From Silurus meridionalis (lineage: Eukaryota > Chordata > Actinopteri > Siluriformes > Siluridae): a stretch of 64,000 bases of DNA. Of this stretch, positions 1 to 41,600 are shown piece after piece. Both the position numbers and the translations under genes were made by a program. Location: positions 10,388,501 through 10,452,500 of the forward strand of contig NC_060898.1 of the NCBI RefSeq assembly GCF_014805685.1, in the 5' to 3' direction. Every line of letters begins with the position of its first letter. Within the stretch, counting starts at the first letter, position 1. The notes beneath the pieces were generated by a model. The model searched no databases. It saw only the letters and a program-made list of their open reading frames with translations, and was not told the origin of the DNA.

Positions 1-1664
1 TCTACATGTTCTCATTAGTTCATGTAGTATGAACTAACAAATAATATTTTATTATATTTAATACACACATTTTTTCATCTTGACACGTTCAATGTTTTTT
101 TTTCTTCAAGCCAAATTTTTCTTTTAAACTCTTGTCATTAAATCAAAAACATAAAAGATAAAAAAAAAAATCTCAAAATTTCACATAGATACCACTATAG
201 CAGCTTGTATGCTTTATGTGGGCACAAAATAACTGGCTTTTAAACTGGTTTAATTTAAACATTAGCATTGAATCTCAAAGGAAAAACCTAGGACTTGGAT
301 TACAGCTGGTTCATCATGCTCATTAATCAACTCAAGAGATCACTGTTCATTTATATTCTATTGTAAAATAAAAAAAGACAAAACCAAACGCAAATTTTAT
401 TCAATTATGGGAGCTTCTGTTCTACTCCAGAATTATGCAAAAATTGAGTTTGTTGCAGGTCTAGAACAAAGATGTCAAATTGTCAAATTCAAAGAACAAG
501 AAATTTAGAACAATGTGTTAAAAGTGAATAAAATGCAAATTGTGTATTGCTTTTATTTCCATATTTCAGATGAAGTGGAAGCATAACATTTAATTCCAAA
601 TCAAAACATTAACAAAGTCTGCATAACTCTTTTACAGGAAGCAATTAAACAGAATATTAATCTTCAAAAGCAGCATCAAAATTTGTCTCTTTATACTCCA
701 ACACTGCTAAACTAAATATTTTTTAAGATGTAACTTCACTTTAAGCTACTGAACTAATATTTAGCTGCATAAAATTCTTGATAACTGCTGCACATTTGCG
801 TTGCATTGATTAAACCAATTTTTGGCACCTAGAAACAGGTTTTTCAGCCCAGGATGAACAGATTGAAATTCTGTGACCACTTTTAATGTCAGAAGGGTTG
901 AGGTCAGGGGTTCGAGCTCGCCATTCCATTAACTCAATCCTTTGGAACCAAGATGCTGATCACTTTCTAGGTGTTTGGGGTCATTTTCTTGTTAAAACAG
1001 CATATGAAAAACATCTCCAGATGTGGTGCTTTACAGGGGTTTCTTGTTGATAAATGATATTGCTGATAACATTTCGATGAAAAGTCTTCTGACTGTATCA
1101 GTAATGACAGGTCATTTTAGATTATCTTTGAGCTTTCTGTATGTGATGTTTGCTGAATCTTTACCATTCCCACTATTCAGTTTTAAGGGTGTGGTGTTTT
1201 TTTTTTTTGCCATTTTAAAGCATTTGAGATCATTTTAACTGAGCATACTATAATCTGCTGTACTTCTTTAAACGTTTCCCTTCTCTAGTTAAGTTTCAAT
1301 TAAATTTTGTGATTTCTTTAAATATTTGGTTCTGCCAGTTTTACTTAGTCATTCAGAAGAAAATGTGTGAAACATTTTTTTATTTTTATTAATCCCTTTC
1401 AATGAATGAACACATTTAACTACCGGTACATCTACAAGTATATTATTTGCTGCTTACTGTCAAGAAAGACCGTAAGACCGTTTTTTACTTTTTTATTTGC
1501 AACACATTGCGTTTTTTATTCTTTAATATACATTCATCCTTTTAAATATTGCAAGTAAATGAATATTTGGTGTCAGTGAATAAGAAAAATGGCTGTTAAA
1601 AGGTTACAGTCGATCACAGATGTCGATCACAGATGTGCTTGTATGAAAGTACATTGACTGCATT
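1..1664. other. Gene-free left flank; 3' side of eola1
   Basis: No coding exon recognised on either strand. The sequence is AT-rich. A minus-strand AATAAA (TTTATT at 1515-1520) lies about 145 nt past the eola1 stop and is a candidate poly(A) signal. A short GGTTCGAG-like box near 910 resembles a tRNA B box but no A box or tRNA fold was found. Confidence 0.5.
1515..1520 (-). terminator. Candidate poly(A) signal of eola1
   Basis: TTTATT on the plus strand reads AATAAA on the coding strand, about 145 nt after the stop codon. Other AATAAA matches exist further along, so this assignment is tentative. Confidence 0.3.
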
Positions 1665-30817
<29,153 letters not shown>

Positions 30818-31150
30818 TGTGTGCTGTGTTTGTTCACTGCTAGTCTGCAATACACGGACGTGCTTTCGGTTAGGAAGCTGTTGTTCACACGAGGCACAGT
30901 GTGTCGCTACTTCCTCGTTAGCGTCAAGTGTGCAGCAGCTGGAAATAAAATGGCTCCGGTATATTATTCCGCTATTCTGTCATGAGGTGCTCTGTGCATG
31001 GCGGCTAGGAATTACATTATATCACGAAACGTTCACCCATGCGGACACGGTGTTCTCAGGATCCATGCAGGCTCACTTCTACACGCAGAGCTCGGGCGGA
31101 ACTTCTACTTGTTTAATTGAAAGCCTGCGGATGAGGCGACACCGCAACAC
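30818..31150 (-). promoter_or_regulatory. Probable map4k2 5' UTR and promoter region
   Basis: GC and CpG content rise over about 30730-31150 relative to the flanks, immediately upstream of the map4k2 ATG. No TATA box stands out. This is an inference from position and composition only. Confidence 0.4.
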
Positions 31151-33472
31151 CGACATGCAGTAGAATAAAAAATATAAATATTAAAAAAAAAACGAGCTTT
31201 TTCATCAGACATCCGAAGTGTATTTCGCCCATATAAATAAGCTTTCATCCTGAACATGTAGCGCATTTCAGGGCTTTATTTCACACTATAAACGGTGTGT
31301 GCAGATGTAGTTAAGCTTCTTCGGCAGCACAAGTTCCTAACTGGCACCATGTTTACACATGATACAGTAGAGCTGAGATCATGTGTCCACCACTACCACC
31401 TGTAGGATTTTCAGAGTAAATGCGTTGTTTTAAATCAAAGTACTGGATTTTATTTGAGTTTAAATACTGAATCTTATTAAAGTAATAAAATAAAAAAAAA
31501 CGCATACATGTGTGCAGATACAGTAGCACCTCTCTGTATACCGCTACAGAAATCAAAGGGGATTTCACTAAACAATGCATTGAATTACTGTTTATTATTA
31601 TTATGTTCTGCTGTTCATTTCACCACTAGGATTTAGATCCAACTGTGGTCTTTACTGTACTACAACAGTACATTCTGGTAGCCCTGATATGGACTTTGCC
31701 CCTGGCAACATTAAAGTCTTGTTGTACCCTAAATCAGGTTACGTTCTGAAGGTAGCTTCCTCTGCTGCTCAGTCTGTGGTTTTAAGAGCTTTCTTTCTAC
31801 TACCAATTCAGTTAGTTGAATTGAAACTGCTCTATTTAGTATGCCCAGTGCATGCTGTTGGGACCTACATACTGTAGATTGCACTTGCAATGTAATCAAT
31901 TGTTCCTTTATTTAGGTGGAGGCCAAAACAACTTGCTTCACTCAGTTTTCCCACAGCTTTTGCAACCAGGAGTGTGGCTCACCAGAGGCATGCACCTAAT
32001 CATGGGGCAGGCCCCCTTGGGGTGGGTCCGTTCTTGATTGCCCACAAACTTATGTTTAGACTTTCACTTTTTCTGCTTGGCACGCATTAGCAGTATTGCA
32101 CATTTGGTACTGTTTTCCCATAGCTCGAGCTCCTTATGTTGCGTTTATTGACTGACCACTGAGGAAGGAACAAAATGCTGCATAACTTGCCATACTTCTG
32201 ATGCTGGCTACATCTTCCCTGAGAGAGGTCTGGGTATATGATGATGCAGATGTCTTTTTGTGGTGCTGGTGATGTTGTAAGCAATTTGCATTATTGTAGT
32301 TATGCTTCAGACACTTGACTCTGAGGTGTTCTCCATAGTGTCAGGGAACAGGGTTACATAAATAACCTAGATGTTTCTTTTGGGATTTCCGGTTACCTCC
32401 CCGCTCCTATCAACATGATGAAAGGATGACCACTACAAAATCACCCAGATGTATAAACAAATACTTTTTACATTTTTGGGTGAAAATAAAATGCACCAAG
32501 GCTAACATAAAAATATTAATGTAATGTAATTAGCAAGAAGGAAACAAATGGATAAAACTAATTAGATTTGACCTTTGGGTACAAGAAAATTATATACTGT
32601 ACATGTTTTTCCCATTTTGTAGCTTTTTGCCAAACATTTCACAGCAGCAAATGCAAACAGTTTAATGTTGGCACTGGATTCTCAGAAATTCAATTGTTAA
32701 ATTTTTGCTCATTTATAAACAATGATCTGTTGTTAAGAGCATTAAAACCTTCATTTTTGCTCTTCATCTGGGAGCCATTTCTTTCCCCAGGAGTATATGA
32801 ATGTTTGTTCATTGTGCCCTGGAATAGACTCAGGAACTTTTGTGACATTTACAATAATGTAAAATGTAAATAAAAACCGTTTACAGTTTGTATACATCTG
32901 CTTAACAGTTCTGGGCCTTCTTTGTCATATTTATTGTTACATGACGTGTCAAATATTTTCAGTTGGTGAAAGGCCTGAAATGCAGGTAGGTCAGTTCAGC
33001 ACTCAGACTCTTGCAATGTGAAGCCATGTCTTGCTGGAATATGCGAGGCCTTCCCTATAAAAAAAAAAAAAAGGTGCATGCCTCACTTTTTAGAGCCTCT
33101 TTGTCCACAGGGTTGTCGTGCATGCAGCCAGTAGCATTGCCTGAGCTAATCATATATGATATTGTCCAAAAGCAGTTTGACAGAGAGATGCACCACATCC
33201 TGGCCCAAGTTAGGACTCCTGTTTTAATAGATTCCGTCACAGAGGTCCATCACTAATACACTGCCAGCATCAAAATTAACAATGTGTTGTCTTTGTAATA
33301 ACAGCACTCAGTGCTATGCTTGCAAGCCAGACCAACTTGCTCATCTGTCATCTGATTAGTCATGCTTAGGACATTGTAAACATAATTCTTGTAGATTTCT
33401 AAAAGGAAAAAAAAGTTTAGTTTATAGTTTTTTTATGTCAAAATTCCGTATAATTTAGTTTAATTTCGTTTC
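31151..33472. other. Intergenic region between divergent map4k2 and rnf145
   Basis: No gene recognised on either strand. The ORFs here show no known domain. A Tc1-like relic lies near 32905-33062. Confidence 0.5.
32905..33062. mobile_element. Tc1-like relic, antisense segment
   Basis: GGCCTTCTTTGTCATAT, GAAAGGCCTGAAATGCAGGT and GGAATATGCGAGGCCTTCCC follow, in order, the antisense leader of the teleost Tc1-like family whose terminus occurs at 13222. The match stops at a poly-A tract at about 33060. Confidence 0.5.
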
Positions 33473-33484
33473 ATTTACAAACTC

Positions 33485-33918
33485 TTCTTCTTCCGGTTTC
33501 TCCCATTAGGAGTCGCCACAGTGGATCATCCGTCTCCATTCCCCTCTGTCCTCTACATCTGCCTCTTTTACACCAACTACCTGCATGTCTTCCCTCACCA
33601 CATCCATAAACCTCCCCCTTGGTCTTCCTCTTTTCCTCCTTCCTAGTGGCTCCATCCTCAGCATTCTCCTACCGATATACCCCATGTCCCTCCTCTGTAC
33701 ATGTCCAAACCATCTCAATCTCGCTTCCCTCACCTTGTCTCCAAAACGTCCTACATGCGCTGTCCCTCTAATAAACTCATTTATAATCCTGTCTATCCTC
33801 GTCACTCCCAACGAAAACCTTAACATCTTTAGCTCCGCTACCTCCAGCTTCACCTCCCGTCTCTTACTCAATGCCACTGTCTCTAAATCATACAACATCG
33901 TAGGTCTCACCACAGTCT
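33485..33918 (-). mobile_element. 5'-truncated non-LTR retrotransposon with 12-bp target-site duplication
   Basis: On the minus strand a frame of 135 codons (33913-33506) covers the ORF C-terminus (LRWFGHVQRRD, RKRGRPRGRF) and the element ends in GGAAGAAGAA. ATTTACAAACTC flanks it at 33473-33484 and 33919-33930. This is the same family as the copies at 8582, 27377 and 52140. It lies just upstream of the probable rnf145 promoter. Confidence 0.92.
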
Positions 33919-33934
33919 ATTTACAAACTCATGG

Positions 33935-34165
33935 TCGTGAAACATTTGCGCCATCGCGCGGTTGTTTTTTTTTCTCGTGTTCTGGCGCTTGATGCAAGAG
34001 CATGCGCAGTGCAGAGGAACGTTTGTAATGGCTGCCAGATGGTATAAGTGAGACTTGATATATCTTATCGTCTTTTGGAAAACCCTTGGATATAATAGAC
34101 TATTAACACTGAACAAACAGTGTTAAAATGGTGTATGTCTGTACGGAGACATACAAGAAGATTGT
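33935..34165 (+). promoter_or_regulatory. Probable rnf145 promoter / 5' noncoding exon region
   Basis: A CpG-containing patch (GCGCCATCGCGCGG near 33949, GCATGCGCAGTGCAG near 34002) lies upstream of rnf145. The first coding exon begins with an AG acceptor 9 nt before the ATG, so at least one upstream noncoding exon must exist; this patch is the best candidate, but no donor could be fixed. Confidence 0.35.
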
Positions 34166-34872
34166 GCTGGACAGTGACAAAGTAAACTGATATCATGTAA
34201 GTGTTCAGGTTGTCAGTAGAGGCAGTGTTTATACGGAACATATTACTATATACAACGCTGCTAGCTGGGGTGGGTTCAGCTAAGCTAACAGCCACTCTGT
34301 TTGAAACTAAACCAAAGCAGAACTGGGAAGCTACTTGGTTTTAACGTGCTGCTTGACTTTCAGGGATTCTCAGGACAGAGTATTACTATAGATGTCAGAC
34401 TTTACAATTTAGTAACGTGAGAACAAACATTATCCACAGTAACAGTTTGGTATAGATGCTGAGTTGCTTAGCTAGCTAATATTACCCCGCCTCCGGGCAG
34501 CTTTATTACAACCGAAACTCTTAAAACTTGTCGCATGTTTTCAAGTATAATCTTCCCACGATATTCCCGGTGATTCTTTTTTTTTATACCGCATTTGTTT
34601 GTGCTTCTTTTAATTACTTCCAGTATGCTTTGTCCAGAGACTTAATTTTGAATTCGTGGGGTTACTATAGTTCACGATGGCGGACACGGGGCGATTAGGA
34701 AGCGCTTATTACAGCCTTAAACAATCTTTTCTTAATAGTGTGGAAACGACACAAGAAATTACAGCGAACATATCAGATATATAAACAATGTGCTTCATTT
34801 ACAAGTTTTGCAGGTTTTGAATAGTTGTTAACCTGTAAACCTGTTACTTTTCATTAAGTCAGTATGAAGGCG

Positions 34873-35825
34873 TTACAGTTTTTCTCAGCTGCTTTGGAGC
34901 ATTTCTCGAATCATCCTTAATATTTGCAAACCAGTAAGTGCATTTCTCAAAAACAATTTGTAGAACCAGCACAATACACTGGATTTCTAGCAAAAGCCTG
35001 TACCTTTCTAAAAATCCTTAGTTCATCGCTCAAAAGTAAGCATTTGTGTCATTGAACATCTCATTCCCATCTGAATAAAAAGTTCATTTTATCATTGTTC
35101 ATAAACAGGATCATCATCATGTTTAGTCGTGTTGTCAGTATGACTGCACGCAGTTTCAGTATTTCTTGATATAAACTACGGTTTGGGTTACAATGATTAA
35201 AAATGCACATTTCATTTCCTTCTGAACGCCATCTATGAATTTCACCAGCAAACATTAATTTATTTGATTTGCATATTTTATTTATATTGATTGCAAGAGA
35301 CCGGGCAGGATTCACGCTTTTACTGTGTTCATTTATTTTTCATTTGTTCATCCATTTTCAGAACTGTACTCTTCAATTGAATGTTCACAAGATTCACCTT
35401 TGACTTGTTTTAGAGAACTGGTTGATCTGATGCCATACACTGTCCTTCATTAGTGCCATTCAAGATTCATCTGCCCAATTCATGTCACATTTGCAAATAA
35501 AAGTTTCATAGAAATTTTAGATTACAGATGACATCTGGTTCAACCATTTTGCATTCAATGAATGGGGTTAAGACCATTCATGTGAAAAAAGTACAATATA
35601 TTTTGATCAAGATGACATAAACAACTGATAATGTAGAAAACAGCAGACAGTTGTACACAATCAATTAAATGAATGTACCAAAGCATTTGCAATTTGACCA
35701 AATCAACAATAAATGTTCTTATGAAGAGCTCAAATGACTAAACGATGTGGAGGTTGAACAAATAGTTTTGAGGATTTCATTTCAGATCTGAGAAACGTGC
35801 CAAAGCAACTGAGAAAAAACTATAA
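34873..35825. mobile_element. Non-autonomous DNA transposon, TTACAGTTTTTCTCA ends
   Basis: Inverted termini TTACAGTTTTTCTCAGCTGC and its imperfect complement ending GAGAAAAAACTATAA (about 30 bp at roughly 80 % match). Same terminal type as 50393-51241. No transposase frame was found in this copy. It lies in the 5' intron of rnf145. Confidence 0.75.
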
Positions 35826-36769
35826 GCTGGTGCCCCAGCCGAGGATGTACATGTGTATAGGCTCAACCCCTTTAAAAAAAAGCAACATCATATCTAATAA
35901 ATGCTGAATATTAAAATGACTAGAGAATCAAAAATAAATGACTACTGACTGAGATCTTTAATAAAAAATGTAAAATAACTCACCATGACAGCTTTAGAAC
36001 ATTCATTGTGCTATAGATTATCATGTCACTGACAGATTTGAGGCATTAAATTGTTCCTGTACACTGCATTTCAAATCCATATTTACTGCGTATATCAGCG
36101 AATTAGAAATGTGCTGCATTTGTGAAGTCTTTTGCTCATTGACTTATACAAGACATGTCCTGTACAGGACCAATTTATCATCATCACCACCATCAAAGCC
36201 AAAGAGGTCTTTCATTAGATTAGATTAGATAAAAAACTTATGAGTTAAAACTTTTTTGTTACTGCATACGTGATGGAACAAGCCAACGGAATACAGTTGG
36301 ACTTGTACAAACCTTTATTTATGTTACAATTGTCCATTGACTTAAAATTTTATTATTATTTTTATTAATATAGCTTTATTGTTTTGCTTTTAAATCTTTA
36401 AGTTTGGGTGGTTTGTAAATAATGAGCATTATATATATGGGATAATCAGATTTAAATACATCTTGTCCCTTACTGAGAAAACAGTTGCCAGACTCATTCT
36501 GTGAGTATGTTGCTTGTTAATCGGTGTAGAATGGATCTTTATGCATGCTGAATGTCAGCTGTACCTTTGCAATGTTTTTAAATGCACTTTCTTATGTAAG
36601 AAGCAACATAATGCAGGGTTGGATTCAGTTCGTCATGGCTAGCGCACATTTTTCAATACCTGCATGCTTGGTATTTTGTGGCCCTATGATTAGAATTATC
36701 TTGCATATTAAGTTGTTCTCATTCTCTCTCTCCCTCCCTCCCTCTATCTCTCTCCTTCAGCTAGTGGCA

Positions 36770-38620
36770 ATGGCAGTGTGGGAGCGTGTGGAGGCTGTGC
36801 TGAATGTGGGCCTCCGGGTGCCCAGCATCATGTTGCTGGAGGTGCTGTACCGCTGGGATGTTAGCTCCTTTTTCCAGAAGATTCAGAGGAGCAGTCTGAA
36901 TAACAACCCCCTCTTTCAGTATAAGTACCTGGCTCTGTACCTAAACTATTTGGGTACGTACCATGGCACACCGATGCTGTGAAATTATTTTGTTGATATA
37001 TGGTGGAAGTTGTAACTGCTGTACATTCTGAATAGGCTGTCCTGTGTGTCACATTAGTTCTAGTGTAAAGTTGTATTAACATGATTAAAATAGTCTTAAA
37101 GAGAAATACTCATGACTGAGAAAATTATACAAGACTGAGAAAAAGACAAGAGCCTTATTGTAGGGGTGTATGGAAATTCAGTTCTTTGTTCAAACTCTTT
37201 GGGGTGAATTTGCTTTACTAAGTTTAATTAAATTTGGGAATGCAAATGCTTGCCACATGCAGACATAAATCTATCAGTTCTAGTCTGGTAGAGTTTATTA
37301 TTTGCCAGTACCTGTAACCTTTGTTTGGTTTTATGGATTTTGCATGCAACCTAAATGGAACGCTCAGGACAAGTCTGAGGGAACAGGACAAGTTTAAATG
37401 AGGAATGGTGCTAATGTGTATTGGAACATTTAATCATGGCAGGCTTAAAAATATGGCATATTTTAGCATAATCGGGTCAAGCCAAGATGCTTTTATTGTC
37501 ATGTCTACCATACACAGCGATGCACAGTACACAGTGAAAATGAGACAACGTTCCTTCAGAACCCATCACACAACACACAACACACATCACACAACATGAA
37601 CCTGTCACTGCTTTTCCAAATGGTACATGGAATCTGCAGATGATTACTTCCTACAATATTTGCTATTATTATTATCATTATTATTATTGTTCAACCATGT
37701 TAATCAGGGCTGCAACTAAGGTTTGTTTTGATAATCGATTAATCGGACGATTATTTTTCCTAATTAATCAGATAAAACAAATGGATGTTTTGCTTATTAA
37801 TTAAATGTTTTGCTTATTATAACTAAATAAAACCCTATTTCAGGGTTTTATTAGAGGTCGACTGATGGGTTCTTCGCTGGCCGAAATATTTTAGAAATCA
37901 CAGCAGCCGATGGCCGATGATGCCGATTTTTACTTATTTATTTATTTTTCTCTTCATCTCATAAAATCTAATAATTTAATAAAAAAATGTATTGAACAAC
38001 ACAATCCTTTTCAATCAGTGCACTTGTTAGCAGGTTTTGCTCCCTGAGCCTACATGTAGCCTAAATTACTGCTGGTTGAAGACTCGCTAACAATACAACT
38101 CCAAAAACTTACTCTCATTCTCTCTCAAATGTTATACTTACACTCTCAATTAATTGCCTCAATTAATTTTTGTAATCGAATTACTTGCGTTACTCGAGGA
38201 ATTGTTTCAGCCCTACTTGTGGGTTAATATGCTTATGAAGTTTATTAAACTTTACTTTGTCATATGTGTGATAATGTCACCAAAACGTAATACAGTATGC
38301 TTGTTACAACTTGCAGTACATGCTGGACCTAATATACTATAGGATGCAGGTGGGCATACTCCATTAGTGCACCACTGCTTTCTTTTAATTCACTGCTGTG
38401 CCATTGAGCTCTTATACTTGGACAAGAAGTTGTAGTTTTTGTTTTTCTCTTTTGTGTTATTTACATTCCGTTAACAGAAATGATTTTTTTCATTGATTGT
38501 TTCATTTTATTGATGGATTTTGATAATAGGAATTTTTAGGTCCCTTGTTGTAGGCTGCATGACAGTGTAAGCTAATAAAACTTTGATCGATCGATAGATA
38601 GATAGATAGATAGATAGATC

Positions 38621-38670
<50 letters not shown>

Positions 38671-41600
38671 ACTCTAAATAGTAGTGAAAGCAAATACACA
38701 AGCAGGTGCCTAAACATATATTGGTTTTTATTGTTTGTTTGTGTTTTTTGTTTGTTTGTTTTTTTTTGTTTTATTATTATTATTATTATTCATTTTTTTT
38801 ATTCTTTCTTTTTCTTTTTTCTTTTTTTTCTTTCTTCTCTCCCCCCCTCTCACCACAGGCTACATTCTCAGCTTGGTCTTGCTGACTTTGCCACGCCAGC
38901 ATTTGGTGCGCCTCTATCTGTGTGTGCTCACTGCTCTGCTCCTATTTGCTGGGCACCAGCTCTCTAGGTATGTCCACAAACACTGAAGAACCACTAGCAC
39001 TGGTTGAGTGAAACTATATAAGGAATAATTTGCAGTGGATGTTGCTGAGATCTTGCCTTGATCAGTCACAGGTCCAATTTTTTAAACTAGCAATAACCAC
39101 TTAAAAGATTTTAATAAATATTGGCTATCAGGACTGACAGTGAGTTTCCTTCCTTTTACTTTCTTACCTTCTTTTATTATGTGCATAATAAACAAATAAT
39201 CTAAAAGCTTTGTATGAAATTCTACATTCATTTAACATAATTGAATAGTTGATTACGAAGCTAAAAAAATACCTACGTTATTTGCGAAAGTATTTGGACA
39301 CACCACTAAATTATTGAATTATTCAATAAGACATAAATTCATGTACCCAGCCATGTAGTCTGCATTTTCAAGCATTTGTAAAAAGCTTGGGTTCTGTGAT
39401 TGGAAGCCACCTTTGCTATTAGTCAGTTTGAGAAGTTTCATCCTTGCTAGATATTCCACAGTCATCTGTAAGTGGTATTATTGGAAACTAAACGCATTTA
39501 GGAGCAGCAGCAACTCAGCCATGAAGCAGATGATTCAACTTCAACTGGCATTAATAACAAGCACATAAGAACAAAAGCTGTTGTGGCTTGAGCTTCATGG
39601 GATGGGTTTCTGTGACCGGGTAGCTGCAAGCCTCACATCACTAAGTTCTTTGCCAAGCAAGGTCCATAAAGACATGGTTGGATGAGTTTGGTTTGGAAGA
39701 ACTTGAATTGTCTTGTCTGCACAGAGCCCTGACCTCATCCCACATCAAACACCTTTAAGATAAAGTGGAATTGAGACTGTGAGCTAAACCCGATCATCTC
39801 ACACAAATGTTTGACATCAAAAATGTTCTACTGGATGAATTGGCAAAAATTCCCACAGGCACACAACAAAATATTGTGGAAATCCTTCCCAGGACAGTGG
39901 AAAGTTTCAGGGAGTGTGTCCTTGACAATGTCACCACTGGCTTGCTCATTAGGGATAAACTAATATGCAATAATATATAAACTTACTTACATGTCATTGT
40001 GGTGTTTGCAGGGATTATGTTCGTAGTGAACTGGACTCTGGCTATGAAGGACCACTGTACCTGGACCCACTCTCCATGAACCGATTCACTACAGCTCTAA
40101 TTGGTAAAAATTCACATTTGTTCCACCAGATGACATAATAAAATGTAGCTAATGTTTCAGGGCTTTTAGTACTTATATAATTTCTGGGGCATTTGTTGAT
40201 GTGTTGCACCATTCTAGATGGTAGGAGGTGTTAGCAATGGGTTTCAAATAAGATGCTTTCAATTCTCATTCCTGGTTCAAAAGGTTAACCACAGTAATAC
40301 ATGAAAGCTAAAAGGAAGGAACTTAGATTTCACTCTGAATAGACTGCCTGTGAACAAAACAGCAAGTGCCAAATCACTGAGCTGTCTGAAAGTGAGGAGG
40401 AATTGTCTCATTTTCTTGTTCAAAGTAACATGTGGAATTATGTTAGTCACCTCAGTGGCCATTGGTTGGGTCTTGAGTTGAATTTGAGTTATTGAATCAG
40501 TTAAGTAGCTTTAAAAAAAAAAAAATAATAATAATTATGATTAAAAAAAACTTTTCTGTGTAAAAAAACTTATACAGCTAGTTTAACACTTGCAATTTCA
40601 TTGTTTCTATTTTTTTATTAAATAATATTTTGAGAAACAAACAACCTAAACTACTCAATTCATACAAAGTATATTAATGCTAATGGATCAACAGATCTAC
40701 AATCTAGGCAAGTCACTCATTCAAAGGAGTTGTGCTGGTTTAGGAAAAATGCCTGTTTGTTTGTTAATTATTTATTTATAATTTACGTTTTGTTGTATTT
40801 GGCAAGATTGAAGTTTTCCTTTCTATTTTGTGTAGAAATATAGTTCAGAAAATTTTAATGAGATTGCATGCCATGTTGTATTATAGATTGTATGTAAATC
40901 AGAATGAAGTGGAATTTTGTGCATTAGTATACACAAAATAAAGCAAAATGCAGCTGATTCATTAAAAATTAACAGTTCTTCACATATTTAGTTTATAAAT
41001 CAGGTCATTATTTAAGCATTTCGGAGAAGCATTTTGGCAGCAATTACAGCATAAATCATGTATTAAAGCAGGTTTTGGACTTTTGGTCACCTCCATGACC
41101 AAGCCTTTAGCCTGGTTACTGAATCTGTTTTATACTATTTTTCACATCTACACTTTATTGACAAGTTTGCAGGTCATAAGTATGGTATCTGCTTTTTCAG
41201 CATCGCATTCCACATTAAATCCCAATTTGCTCTTATAATTCCCTATACACTTGTGGGAAAATGTTCCAATAGATTTAGGAGTGTGCTTGTGTAGATTTGT
41301 GCTCATGCAGCCACAAGGGTGTTAGTAAAGTCAGGTACTGATAAGGTGAGGAGGTCTGGGGAGCAAACAGCATTCCAATTCATCCCAAAGGCATTCAATA
41401 GGGTTGAGGTGAGGAGATACTGCATTCCAACCCATGCAAACCATATCTTCATGGAGTTTGCTTTGTGCACAGGGGAATTGTCATGCTGGAACAGGTTTCG
41501 GTTTCCTAGTTAAAATGGAGGGAAAATTTCATGTTACTAAATCCAAAGATGTCCTGTAAAATTGTGTGTATTCAGCTTTGCAATAACAGTTTGTGAAAGA

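Noticed and set aside
893..925. tRNA-like B box (GGTTCGAG) near 910
   Set aside because: No A box at the right spacing, no cloverleaf, and no SINE tail; chance match is likely.
41319..41513. 64-codon ORF ([16 protein letters not shown]...)
   Set aside because: Lies within a Tc1-like MITE and has no known domain.
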